DNA of 29,063 nt, taken from Chloroflexota bacterium (lineage in GTDB: Bacteria > Chloroflexota > Dehalococcoidia > Lucifugimonadales > UBA3495). Made by a program: the position numbers and the translations under genes. The notes beneath the pieces were generated by a model. It was not told where the DNA came from and did no database searches. It saw nothing but the letters and a program-made list of their open reading frames with translations. Shown here piece by piece: positions 8,012 through 15,696 of this stretch. The DNA is taken from positions 1 through 29,063 of the forward strand of contig JAPPJA010000302.1 in the NCBI GenBank assembly GCA_028874675.1. The letters run 5' to 3'. Position 1 is the stretch's first letter; every line of letters begins with the position of its first letter.

Positions 8012-9976
8012 TCAGGACAGGGCTGCGCTCAGGCCGGGGACGTGCTCGCTGCCGGAAGGGGCGGTTATGGAGGAACCCTCTAGGCCGTCACCCAGGGGTT
8101 CGTACCGCCCTCCAAGACACTGGGCGAGGAAAGCCTCGGCCACGGCGAAGAAGGCGAGGTTGTTTTCGGGGCGGGCGAACCCGTGGCCCTCGTCGGGGAA
8201 GAGAACGTAGGTGACGGGAATTCCCTTCTGCTGCATGGCGGCAACAATCTGGTCGGACTCGGACTGCTTTACGCGCGGGTCATTGGCCCCCTGGCCGATG
8301 AGCAGGGGCTTGCGGATGTTGTCCACGCGGGTCAGAGGGGACCGCTCCAGGAGAAAGGCACGGCCTTCCTCGGTGCGGTAGTCGCCGACGCGGCTGGTAA
8401 ACAGGTCAATAACTGGCTGCCAGTAGGGCGGAATGGTCTCCATAAGGGTAACCAGGCTGGACGGGCCGACTATATCAACCCCACAGGCGAACACTTCAGG
8501 GGTGGCAGTCATGCCCACGAGGGTGGCGTAACCCCCATAGCTGCCTCCTAGGATGGCTACGCGGTCGGGGTCGGCTATGCCCTGGCCGATGGCCCAGCTG
8601 ACGGCATCGATGAGGTCGTCGTGCATTTTGCCGCCCCATTCGTGATTGGCAGCGTTAACGAAGTTCTTGCCGAAGCCGGTGGAGCCCCGGAAGTTGACGC
8701 TGAGGACGGCGTAGCCCCGGTTGGCCAGCAGCTGGTACACGGGGTTGTAGCCCCAGGAGTCGCGGGCCCAGGGACCGCCGTGAACCAGGAGGGCCAGGGG
8801 AAGCGGGCCGGCGGGGGTGCCGGTCTGATCCGGGTCTGCGTGCCTGGGTAGGGAATAGTAGCAAACGAGGTCGAGACCGTCCCTGGAAGGGACCACCGCC
8901 GGGTGGACCTTGACCAGGGGCTGCTCCTCCAGGGCGGCGCGGTTGGTAAAGAGAAACTGGGCGTCCCTGGTTTCCCGCAGATACCGGTAGTAGCGGACGG
9001 GGCCGTCATCCAGGAGGTAGGCGACAATCCAGCAGCTATCGTCCAGGGTGCGGCTGATGACTTCTATGTCGCCCGGGGAGACTGAGGCGAGGAATTCCAG
9101 GTCGGCGCCAACAGCCACGTCAAAGACCTGCCAGGTCTTCCGGTCATAGTTGAAGGCGACGGCCTGCAGGGTCTTTTCCGTTGGGTGAAGCATGGTGTCG
9201 GCCACGTCGGCGCGGTCGTCCGACGCCAGGACAGACTGGGCTCCGCTAGCCAGGTCAATCGACTTGAGGGCGGCCGTATCCCGGTCCCGACAGTCAGACA
9301 TATACAGGGCCTGACCCGTGCGGTCAAATTCAATGGGGGAAGTAGTGACGGCGTCCTCCATGCCGATGAAAAAGGCATGCTCCCAGCTGCCGTCCCGGGA
9401 CCTCGCCAGGTATTCGGATCCGCCGTCGGGGGTGAGCCTGGCGGCAAGGCGTATGTTGAGGTCTTCGTCGGCGACGAACCAGGCAAAACCCTCGTTTAGC
9501 AGGGCAAGTTCCCGATCGCCGGTCTCCAGGTCAAGGAGGTAAATGTCGTGGAGTTGAGGATCGCGGTCGTTCAGGCCGACGAGAATGCGGCCGGGGTGCT
9601 TTGGGCTGTCCCGGTTAATCTGGGCCTGGACGCCATCCAGCGGGGTCAAGTCGCGAATTTCGCCGGATTCAAGGTTGACCGCGTAGATGTGCCAGTTCTC
9701 GTCGCCGTTGCTGTCCTGGAGGTAGGCGATCTGGCGGCCATTGAAAGTCCAGCCGTAAAGGCGGACACCGCGTCCAGTGTCCCTGGTGACGGGCTGCGCC
9801 GATGCGGGGTCGTCGGCCGGGGCCACCCAGACATTCAGGACTCCCTCAACAGGGGCGAGGAAGCTCAGCTGGGAGCCGTCGGGGCTGATCTGGGGCGAGG
9901 CCTTGTCGGGATTTCCGAAGAAGAGCCTGCGATGAATCAGGGGGGTGGAGTCTCCTGGCATGGGTTGGGAAGTCAA
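8012..9976 (-). CDS. S9-family prolyl oligopeptidase-like serine peptidase
   Basis: This 654-aa protein has an N-terminal beta-propeller (about 25-400, with TolB/DPP-like blades such as SPQISPDGSQLSFLAP) and a C-terminal alpha/beta hydrolase domain (about 415-640). The nucleophile is Ser479 in GGSYGGYATL. The other triad members are Asp566 in GANDPRVKQSES and His598 in DEGHGF. The pattern is that of acylaminoacyl-peptidase and dipeptidyl-peptidase-like S9 enzymes, which cleave short peptides because the propeller restricts access. No signal peptide is visible, so it is probably cytosolic. The TTG at 9976 is chosen because AGGAGG lies 7 nt upstream; an ATG at 9961 is the alternative. A strong terminator separates it from the thioredoxin-like gene upstream, so it needs its own promoter or readthrough. 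Confidence 0.93.
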   Translation of the reverse strand: MTSQPMPGDSTPLIHRRLFFGNPDKASPQISPDGSQLSFLAPVEGVLNVWVAPADDPASAQPVTRDTGRGVRLYGWTFNGRQIAYLQDSNGDENWHIYAVNLESGEIRDLTPLDGVQAQINRDSPKHPGRILVGLNDRDPQLHDIYLLDLETGDRELALLNEGFAWFVADEDLNIRLAARLTPDGGSEYLARSRDGSWEHAFFIGMEDAVTTSPIEFDRTGQALYMSDCRDRDTAALKSIDLASGAQSVLASDDRADVADTMLHPTEKTLQAVAFNYDRKTWQVFDVAVGADLEFLASVSPGDIEVISRTLDDSCWIVAYLLDDGPVRYYRYLRETRDAQFLFTNRAALEEQPLVKVHPAVVPSRDGLDLVCYYSLPRHADPDQTGTPAGPLPLALLVHGGPWARDSWGYNPVYQLLANRGYAVLSVNFRGSTGFGKNFVNAANHEWGGKMHDDLIDAVSWAIGQGIADPDRVAILGGSYGGYATLVGMTATPEVFACGVDIVGPSSLVTLMETIPPYWQPVIDLFTSRVGDYRTEEGRAFLLERSPLTRVDNIRKPLLIGQGANDPRVKQSESDQIVAAMQQKGIPVTYVLFPDEGHGFARPENNLAFFAVAEAFLAQCLGGRYEPLGDGLEGSSITAPSGSEHVPGLSAALS

Positions 9977-10009
9977 GCGGGTGCCTCCTGGGTTCTGTAA
10001 TGCGTTTGG

Positions 10010-10045
10010 AACAAAATAACCGCTTTCCGGCCCGGTGGAAAGCGG
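10010..10045 (-). terminator. Rho-independent terminator after the thioredoxin-like selenoprotein gene
   Basis: Read on the - strand, CCGCTTTCC and GGAAAGCGG form a perfect 9-bp stem with an 8-nt loop (arms 10037-10045 and 10020-10028), followed by TTATTTTGT. It begins 35 nt after the stop at 10080. It shows that transcription through the whole TGA-containing frame has a defined end. Confidence 0.85.
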
Positions 10046-10079
10046 CCCACTGGCAACCAATGCGGGGTGTTGACCGGAC

Positions 10080-10772
10080 TTAACGGGCTTCCACTCCTCC
10101 CACGGTGATGTCGGAGACATCAGCGCCCGCCTCGACCAGCAGGTTCCTGATGTGAAGCTCGGTCTCCAGGTAGGCGCCCTCGCCGATGTGGTCGAAGCGG
10201 ATTATGCCTTCCTGGTCAATGAGGTACTTGCGAGGCCAGTAGCGGTTATTGTAGGCGCGCCAGGTGCTGTAGTCGTTGTCCATGGCCACCGGCCACACCA
10301 CATTGAGCGGGGGCAGGGCTCCCCTAACATTTTCCTCGATTTTCTCGAACTCGAACTCCGGCGTGTGAACACCGACCACGACCAGACCCCGGTCAGTGTA
10401 TTTGTCGTACCAGTCCCTTACATACGGCAGGGTGCGCTTGCAGTTAATTCAAGTGTAGGTCCAGAAGTCAATCAGGACGACCTTGCCTCGCTGTTCCTCC
10501 AGCACGAGGGGTTCACTGTTGATCCACTGGACGATGCCCCGAAAACCGGGGGCTTCCAAGGAGCCCGCCGGGGTTACGATGGAAGGAGTCGGGGTGACCG
10601 TGGGCCGGGGCTGGACACGCTGGGCAGGAGTCACTTCGGCCGATGCGGCGCCCTGTGATCCTCCGGAGGGGGGCGCCACCACCCAGAACAGGGCGACGAC
10701 CAGGAACAATACGGCAGTAACCACCGCCAGGGGCAGCCAGGCCAACATTCCGGAGCGAGAATCAGAAGCCAA
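10080..10772 (-). CDS. Selenocysteine-containing thioredoxin-like (TlpA/DipZ-type) membrane-anchored protein
   Basis: A single 230-residue frame is interrupted only by TGA at 10449-10451 (codon 108). Upstream it reads GKVVLIDFWTYT; downstream it reads INCKRTLPYVRDWYDKY and VVVGVHTPEFEFEKIEENV. Relatives recalled from the TlpA/DipZ C-terminal family read WTYTCINC at this point, so the TGA replaces the first redox cysteine and gives U108-I-N-C111. The fold continues with DNDYSTWRAYNNRYWPRKYLID, including the conserved cis-proline region. Residues about 9-33 form a membrane anchor, followed by a Pro/Thr-rich linker (about 45-75), placing the redox domain outside the cytoplasm. TGA is a normal stop elsewhere in the window, so this is not a reassigned code. 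The start is TTG at 10772 with a weak ribosome binding site; ATG at 10748 is an alternative. A nonsense mutation or sequencing error is the other explanation, but its position at the catalytic cysteine argues for selenocysteine. Confidence 0.85.
10415..10432 (-). promoter_or_regulatory. Candidate bacterial SECIS hairpin
   Basis: On the - strand mRNA, CCCU (10432-10429) pairs with AGGG (10418-10415). The inner GC can pair with GU if one A is bulged, leaving a CGUAU loop. The stem starts 16 nt after the TGA and the loop lies about 22 nt after it, within the range known for bacterial SECIS elements. The stem is short and was found by eye only. Confidence 0.35.
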
Positions 10773-10851
10773 ATTGATTCATTCCTTAAGATTTCAAGCG
10801 ACGAGAGCGCCTTGCCCGCCGCCATTCCGGCCGAAAGCCAAAAACCGGAAG

Positions 10852-10886
10852 GGTCCTGGATTCAAGCTTCGCCGGATGCCAGGACC
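10852..10886 (-). terminator. Possible terminator after the monooxygenase gene
   Basis: GGTCCTGG and CCAGGACC form a perfect 8-bp stem with a 19-nt loop, 36 nt after the stop of the upstream - strand gene. A T5 run comes only about 6 nt beyond the stem. The 10773-10921 spacer would also have to hold any promoter for the selenoprotein gene; none is clear. Confidence 0.4.
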
Positions 10887-10921
10887 AATCCCCAGTCCAA
10901 AACTTCGATCTTGTTCGACCC

Positions 10922-12112
10922 TTAGTCGGCGGGGACGGCCTGCTCGGCCTTGCTGGTGAACGCGGGCATGACGTCGCGGGCCAGCCATTCCAGCTGTTCC
11001 AGGATCACCTTTTCGGGCGTGCCCACCGGGTGGCTCATGCCCACGCGGTCCAGGCCCGGGTACTGCTCTTCCAACTCCTTGAGCTGCTCGATGATCAGTT
11101 CCGGGGGACCGCAGAGGAAGCCCTGGCGTTCGACGGCCCGTTCGATGGTGGGCAGGCCGGCGGTGGGAGCGCGACGGGGATCGCCCATGGCCTCTATCTG
11201 GTCATCGGTCAGGGAGCGGACGAGGCGCAGGGGCCCGAACATCTTGAGGTTCTCCTCGTAGTAGCTGGCGGCTTCCCTGATGGCAGCTTCCTGGGTGTCG
11301 GCCATGAAGAAGTGGAAGCCGATGGCCAGGTCCTCGCCCAGCTGAACATCCTCTCGGCCGGCGCGGACAACGGCGTCGCGGTAGGCAGCGATGACGTCGT
11401 AAATGGCGCCACCCTCGGAAACGCCTCCGCCGATCATGCCCTTGATTCCGTGTTTGGCCATGAAATCCAGCGCACGGGGCGTCGCGCTCTGAATGGGCTG
11501 CCAGGTCTCCACCGGCAAGGTGCGGGGGCGGGGCACCAGGGTGATTTCTTCAAGTTCGTAACCCCGGTAGGGAACCCGGTGTGGGATGGTGTAATACTTG
11601 CCCTGGTGGGAGAAGGAACGTTCGTTGAAGGACTTTAGAATGATCTCGACCTGCTCTTCAAAAAGGTCCCGGTTGGCCGGCTGGTCCAGCAAGGGTGAAC
11701 CGAAGGTCTCCACCTCACGGGTATGGTAGCCGCGGCCTACTCCAAAGATAACCCGGCCCCTGGTAAGAATGTCGGCGGTGGCGAAATCCTCGGCCAGGCG
11801 CAATGGATTCCACATCGGGGCAATGTTGAAGCCGCAGCCGAATTTCAGAGTCTTGGTAAGGTGCGCCAGGTGAACATTGAGCATCAGGAGGTTGGGGATA
11901 CACTCGTAGCCCTCGGGCTGGAAATGGTGTTCCGCCATCCACATGGTGTCGTAGCCCAGCCGGTCCATGGTCTGGGCGATGGCCTGGGCCTTGTCGAAGG
12001 CCGTAGCCAGGTACTCATCGGAAAAAGACCGGTCATTTACGGCGGTCCCGCCATAGCCCACATTGTCCATATCGACGTGGCCGGCATAGAGACTGTCGAA
12101 CTTGGTGATCAT
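10922..12112 (-). CDS. Luciferase-like (LLM class) flavin-dependent monooxygenase
   Basis: This is a 396-aa cytosolic TIM-barrel protein of the bacterial luciferase-like family, which uses reduced FMN or F420 to oxidise a substrate. Landmarks are MDRLGYDTMWMAEHHFQPEGYECIPNLLML (about 48-77), TLKFGCGFNIAPMWNPLRLAEDFATADILTRGRVIFGVGRGYHTREVETFG (about 88-137), and QSATPRALDFMAKHGIKGMIGG, the usual substrate/flavin loop. The last third (PPELIIEQLKELEE) is the C-terminal helical part. The ATG follows AAGGAGGCGCCAT, a strong ribosome binding site. The flavin and the substrate are not determined by sequence. It stands alone with its own -10 element at 12144. Confidence 0.92.
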   Translation of the reverse strand: MITKFDSLYAGHVDMDNVGYGGTAVNDRSFSDEYLATAFDKAQAIAQTMDRLGYDTMWMAEHHFQPEGYECIPNLLMLNVHLAHLTKTLKFGCGFNIAPMWNPLRLAEDFATADILTRGRVIFGVGRGYHTREVETFGSPLLDQPANRDLFEEQVEIILKSFNERSFSHQGKYYTIPHRVPYRGYELEEITLVPRPRTLPVETWQPIQSATPRALDFMAKHGIKGMIGGGVSEGGAIYDVIAAYRDAVVRAGREDVQLGEDLAIGFHFFMADTQEAAIREAASYYEENLKMFGPLRLVRSLTDDQIEAMGDPRRAPTAGLPTIERAVERQGFLCGPPELIIEQLKELEEQYPGLDRVGMSHPVGTPEKVILEQLEWLARDVMPAFTSKAEQAVPAD

Positions 12113-12143
12113 ATGGCGCCTCCTTCTGGGTTGCGTTAGGCGG

Positions 12144-12149
12144 ATTATA
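12144..12149 (-). promoter_or_regulatory. -10 element for the luciferase-like monooxygenase
   Basis: A consensus TATAAT reads on the - strand at 12144-12149, 32 nt upstream of the ATG at 12112. At 17 nt further upstream the -35 position holds only TTTCCC, a weak match. The rest of the 12113-12374 spacer shows nothing definite. Confidence 0.55.
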
Positions 12150-12374
12150 GATTATCGGGGACGGATGGGAAAGTAAGGCGAAGGTGGCCCCAAAGCAGGT
12201 CGATCTCGCTCTAAAGATGGCGCTCTAATCGCTTCTTCAAGGCGAGGGTAACACGATTTCTTTTTGCCAGCCCTGGCGCATTTGAGCCAGCGCAAGAACG
12301 CGAATGCCCTGGGAGCGTACCGCCTAAACTAGCGGGGAAATTGCTGACGACCCTCCGGGTATGGCCGTGGGGCT

Positions 12375-13568
12375 CTACAGGCGGCGGAGGCGGGGCATCA
12401 GGGCTCCCATCAGGGCCGCCAGGACTATGAGGGCGGTTCCGTTGACCAGCAGCGCTGTCCTGGAGTTGGTTTCCCCGGCCAGGAAGCCTACCTCGAGCTG
12501 GCCAAGAGGGGCCATGCCGATGCCGAATATCCAGGACCCCATGGCGCGGCCCCGCTGCTCGTTGGAGACGCTGAGCTGCAACAGGGTATGGTGGAGAATG
12601 TCGGTGGCCGAGGCCAGCAGGTTTATGAACATCACACAGACGACAGCCACCCAGAAGAAGGGAGACTGGCCCAGCAGGATTTCGCCCACTCCGAACATGC
12701 CGATGATGCAGAGCAGCAGTACGCCCTTGCGGCGCACGCGCTCCATGGCGGCTACGGTGAAGACGCCAATGGCGCTGCCAAGGAAGCGGAAGGCGGTCAG
12801 GAGGCCCAGGCCAAAGGCGCCGACGCCAAGAACCTCGCGGGCCAGAATGGGCAGCATTACCTGGTGGGAGAAGCCCAGCACTTCCGCGCCGGCGGTGGAA
12901 ATGATAAGGCTCAGCATAGCGCGGTTGTTCTTAAGGGCGCGGAAGTAGTTGACCAGGTTCTCCAGGATGGGCTCGCGGGAAACCGGCGCGGAGGAACCGG
13001 CGTGCCGGAGCCACAACATAATCACTATACCGACTCCATAGGTAAGGCCCATGACGAGAAACGCCACGGCGGGCCCCTGAAAGGCGATCAACCCGCCTGT
13101 AACCAGTGAGCCAATGATTCCGCCTACCCATTGGGCCAGCGAGACCAGCGCTATGCCATTGATGGCGCGATGGCCGCCGACGATGTCATAAACGTAAACC
13201 TGGCGGGAGGTCATGTAGAAGGCCTGGGCAGCCCCCAGCATAAAGGTTGACCCCAGCAGCAGCCAGATACTCATGTCATCCGCGAACAGAAGCCAGGAGG
13301 CCAGAAGGGAGAGGACCAGCATGGCGGCGCAGGAGAGACGCATAATGGCCCGCCGGTCGAAGCGGTCGGTGATGGAGCCGGCGACCAGGCCGACCACGAG
13401 ATTGGGGGCCGAACGGGCCGCGAAAACGGCGCCGACCATGCCGGCGCTTCCGGTCATGTCGAAAACGAGCCAGCCCAGGAGGACCTGCTGCATTCCCCAG
13501 CCCAGTTGGTTGGAAACGGTGGAGAGCCATAGAACGCGGAAATCGGGATAGCGCAGGGCGATGGCCAT
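12375..13568 (-). CDS. MFS transporter (MFS_3 / EntS-like efflux type)
   Basis: This protein of about 397 aa has 11-12 hydrophobic helices and the major facilitator pattern. It opens with ALRYPDFRVLWLSTVSNQLGWGMQQVLLGWLVFDMTGS, and the loop between helices 2 and 3 reads AGSITDRFDRRAIM, the conserved G-x3-DR-x2-R motif. The N-terminal sequence and the LGAAQAFYMTSRQVYVYDIVG segment fit the MFS_3 group, which includes proton-driven drug and siderophore exporters. The open frame extends 66 residues further upstream, but that part lacks any family similarity and is arginine- and proline-rich. I therefore place the start at ATG 13568, or GTG/TTG at 13574/13577 just before it. The substrate is unknown. 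Confidence 0.9.
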   Translation of the reverse strand: MAIALRYPDFRVLWLSTVSNQLGWGMQQVLLGWLVFDMTGSAGMVGAVFAARSAPNLVVGLVAGSITDRFDRRAIMRLSCAAMLVLSLLASWLLFADDMSIWLLLGSTFMLGAAQAFYMTSRQVYVYDIVGGHRAINGIALVSLAQWVGGIIGSLVTGGLIAFQGPAVAFLVMGLTYGVGIVIMLWLRHAGSSAPVSREPILENLVNYFRALKNNRAMLSLIISTAGAEVLGFSHQVMLPILAREVLGVGAFGLGLLTAFRFLGSAIGVFTVAAMERVRRKGVLLLCIIGMFGVGEILLGQSPFFWVAVVCVMFINLLASATDILHHTLLQLSVSNEQRGRAMGSWIFGIGMAPLGQLEVGFLAGETNSRTALLVNGTALIVLAALMGALMPRLRRL

Positions 13569-13764
13569 CCTCACCAAAGGCCTAGTGATTCTGCCGGGGC
13601 GGCGGCGGCGCGATGGGGAGGCAGTTGACAAGGCTGGAGGTACCCTCAGATGGAGACTGACGCATGGGGCCGCGCTGCGGAAACTGAAGAGAGAATACGC
13701 CTTGAACCGGGCTGTGGGCAAGAAAACCCTCATTAAGCACCGGAATCGCTTGGGAAAATGGGAC

Positions 13765-13942
13765 AACAGTTCAGAGTTGATGAGTCACGGCGGCCTGGAA
13801 CGCGTTCTTCCGGCCTGCGCCAGAACCCAGCCAGGCTAGCGCCGCATACGGGTCTGGGGCAGAGAGGAGTCCCTGGTTGCCTGCTTTCGCCGATATGACG
13901 GGCCTGGCTGGCACGGAAATGCCGTTAATTTCGAACTCTTGC
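13765..13942 (+). repeat. MITE-like repeat, copy 1 (178 bp)
   Basis: This segment aligns end to end with the reverse complement of 21411-21587. Shared blocks include AACAGTTC-GA-TTGA at the left, CTGGAAC, a CCAGC-AGGCT block, then TTTCGCCG-TATG-CGGG, CTGGCTGGC, GGAAAT-CC and GAACTCTTGC at the right. The ends are imperfect inverted repeats of each other. The centre is more diverged. No open frame of its own is convincing. It fills much of the 541-nt spacer 13569-14109; the remainder shows no clear promoter or RNA gene. Confidence 0.65.
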
Positions 13943-14109
13943 GGAGAGGAAAGGCAATCGCGCCTTAACTGACTGTCACCCTAATCCCTCTGACGGGCCC
14001 TGGCCGATATGGCCTCCGATTAATACATCAGCCTCTATTCAAGACGGGATTGCCTTGCGCAATGGAAGGGCGGGTTGAATTGGGAGGTCATTTCTGGCAA
14101 GATAACCCC

Positions 14110-15012
14110 ATGAGGATCGGAGCATTTGAAATAGTAGAACCAGTTCCCGAGCTTAGGGAGCCCCATGCTTTCGCAATGATTCGTCCCTGGGTGGACGTGG
14201 GCAGTGTAGGCACGCTGACCTTGAGCCGGCTGGAGAGATACCTCGGTTCAAAGGAACTGGGCAAGCTGGCGCGCCCGGGCAACTTCTTTGACTTTACCAG
14301 GTACCGGCCGAATATACGCCTGGTGCAAGGGGAGCGGAGAGTCACCATCCCCAACAGCAACCTGCGCTACGCCACGTCGGACGACGGGCCGGACTACATT
14401 TTCCTCCACATGATGGAGCCTCACGCAGGCAGCGAGGACTACACCGACTCCATCCTGGAAGTTGTTGAACATTTCGGCGTCAAGCGGTACTGCCGCCTGG
14501 GGGCAATGTATGATGCCGTCCCCCATACCCGGCCTTTGCTGGTCACCGGCTCGCTGGGCGAGGTTCCCCAGAACAAGGCCGTTCCCAATCTGAAGTTGCG
14601 GAGCAGCAATTACCAGGGCCCGACGACAATTATGAACCTGGTATCCGAGGGCATCGACCGCCTGGGCATAGAGACCATAAACTTTATGGTGCATCTGCCC
14701 CAGTATCTGCAGCTGGAAGAGGACTTCACCGGTACTTCCCGCATGATCGAGTGCCTCAGTTCCGTGTATCCCAATATTCCGTCGGACCTGGCGCCGGTGA
14801 GAAGGGGCCAGCGGCAATATCGGGAGTTGAGTTCGGCGGTTGAGCGTAATTCGGAGTTGAAGGCTCTGATCCAGCAGATGGAAGCCTACTACGACGCCCA
14901 GCAGGACGAAGAGGAAGCCGCCACCAGCGAAGCCCCTACGGAAGTCAGCCTGTCGCCTGAGATTGAACGGTTCCTCGACGAGCTGGGCCAGCAGATGGAA
15001 AAGGAGGAGTAA
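14110..15012 (+). CDS. PAC2-family protein
   Basis: This is a 300-aa soluble protein of the PAC2 family (named after proteasome assembly chaperone 2 and including ATP-grasp-like archaeal and actinobacterial members). Landmarks are MRIGAFEIVEPVPELREPHAFAMIRPWVDVGSVG, LARPGNFFDFTRYRPN, GVKRYCRLGAMYDAVPHTRPLLVTG (about 135-160), NYQGPTTIMNLVSEG and MVHLPQYLQLEEDFTG. The C-terminal about 70 residues are charged and probably coiled coil. The ATG at 14110 is chosen because the family N-terminus begins MRIGAF; it has no good ribosome binding site, since GGGAGG lies 22 nt upstream, so the start is less sure than the gene. It stands alone and is convergent with the YkgJ-like gene. Function in bacteria is unproven. 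Confidence 0.87.
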   Translation: MRIGAFEIVEPVPELREPHAFAMIRPWVDVGSVGTLTLSRLERYLGSKELGKLARPGNFFDFTRYRPNIRLVQGERRVTIPNSNLRYATSDDGPDYIFLHMMEPHAGSEDYTDSILEVVEHFGVKRYCRLGAMYDAVPHTRPLLVTGSLGEVPQNKAVPNLKLRSSNYQGPTTIMNLVSEGIDRLGIETINFMVHLPQYLQLEEDFTGTSRMIECLSSVYPNIPSDLAPVRRGQRQYRELSSAVERNSELKALIQQMEAYYDAQQDEEEAATSEAPTEVSLSPEIERFLDELGQQMEKEE

Positions 15013-15015
15013 TAT

Positions 15016-15051
15016 GCAGGATGCTGAGCGCATTAGCCCGGCCTGCGTTTT
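15016..15051 (+). terminator. Weak terminator candidate after the PAC2 gene
   Basis: GCAGG (15016-15020) pairs with CCTGC (15042-15046), followed by GTTTT. The loop is long with a short inner stem (GCT/AGC). It is placed correctly, 4 nt after the stop and before a convergent gene, but the stem is short. Confidence 0.35.
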
Positions 15052-15063
15052 GCTCCCACCGCT

Positions 15064-15402
15064 TTAACCCCCCGAGATGGCACACCCCGGCACTTGGCGG
15101 TCGGGAAAGTCCCGGCACCGTGCCGGCCTTTGCTCGTAGATGCGGCAGGCAAAGGATTTGGGGTCGAGCATCGGGCAGCGTTCCCCCTCGTGATCGGCAA
15201 ACTTCAGCCAGGCCCCATTGTTGACGCCGCGGTTTATCCGCACCTCGACCTGAAGTCTCTCCCCGTTAGCAAGGAAGTCTTCCACCTCATCCGGAGCCAG
15301 CTCGAGCAGCAACGGGCCCCGGCAGCACATGGCGCGGCAGAGGTTCATGCAGATGTCGCTGGCTTCTTCATTGCTCAGACCAGGGACCAGGAATGGAGGC
15401 AT
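15064..15402 (-). CDS. YkgJ-family Cys-cluster (Zn/Fe-chelating) protein
   Basis: This is a 112-aa small protein with the cysteine pattern of the YkgJ/FliB-like family. It shows C-x3-LCRAMCCRGPLLLELAPDEVE near the N-terminus, then EGERCPMLDPKSFACRIYEQRPARCRDFP and a final C, giving about seven cysteines that would bind zinc or an iron-sulfur cluster. The biochemical role of the family is not firmly known. The ATG at 15402 has GGAGGG 5 nt upstream and is preferred over a start at 15417. It lies 90 nt downstream of the tRNA gene on the same strand and may share its promoter at 15614-15643. Confidence 0.87.
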   Translation of the reverse strand: MPPFLVPGLSNEEASDICMNLCRAMCCRGPLLLELAPDEVEDFLANGERLQVEVRINRGVNNGAWLKFADHEGERCPMLDPKSFACRIYEQRPARCRDFPDRQVPGCAISGG

Positions 15403-15491
15403 AAGGGCCCTCCGCAATGCGGGAGTGGGAACTCTGTCGGCAAGTTAAAGGGAATGGCTTGGGGAGGGAAGTTATAATCGACGTGAGAGGT

Positions 15492-15566
15492 TGGTGGCGA
15501 CGGATGGATTCGAACCAACGACCTAGCGCTTATGAAGCGCCCGCTCTGCCACTGAGCTACGTCGCC
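15492..15566 (-). tRNA. tRNA-Met (CAT anticodon), probably elongator, CCA encoded
   Basis: On the - strand the gene folds as a cloverleaf. The acceptor is GGCGACG/CGTCGCC with discriminator A and an encoded CCA. The D arm is GCTC-AGTGGCA-GAGC, the anticodon stem GGCGC/GCGCT has loop TTCATAA (anticodon at 15532-15534), the variable loop is AGGTC, and the T arm is GTTGG-TTCGAAT-CCATC. The T stem has one T-T mismatch. A paired G1-C72 and the lack of a GGG/CCC anticodon stem argue against initiator tRNA. A lysidine-modified tRNA-Ile cannot be fully excluded. Confidence 0.95.
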
Positions 15567-15613
15567 ACCGAGCAGGCACACCGACCAGCCGCCAAGTGTT
15601 GCCTGGGCCAATA

Positions 15614-15643
15614 ATATTAAATGGGCAACGGGAAGTGTGTCAA
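15614..15643 (-). promoter_or_regulatory. Sigma-70-type promoter for tRNA-Met
   Basis: On the - strand there is a perfect TTGACA at 15638-15643, an 18-nt spacer, and TAATAT at 15614-15619 (or TTAATA at 17 nt). The predicted start lies about 40 nt upstream of the tRNA 5' end. Confidence 0.75.
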
Positions 15644-15696
15644 TTGGCAGTCCGTGGTCGGGCAGGGGAATCGCATAACAAATTTGGGGGATACCC

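Noticed and set aside
10080..10379. Separate 99-aa gene starting at a GTG within the thioredoxin-like region
   Set aside because: The frame continues upstream without a stop to the TGA at 10449 and carries essential family sequence (INCKRTLPYVRDWY). It is the C-terminal part of the selenoprotein gene.
10449..10772. Truncated pseudogene ending at the TGA
   Set aside because: No second lesion or frameshift is seen, conservation continues past the TGA, and the TGA lies exactly at the catalytic Cys codon. A pseudogene remains possible but is less likely.
15492..15566. Initiator tRNA-fMet
   Set aside because: G1 pairs with C72 and the anticodon stem lacks the three G-C pairs typical of initiators.
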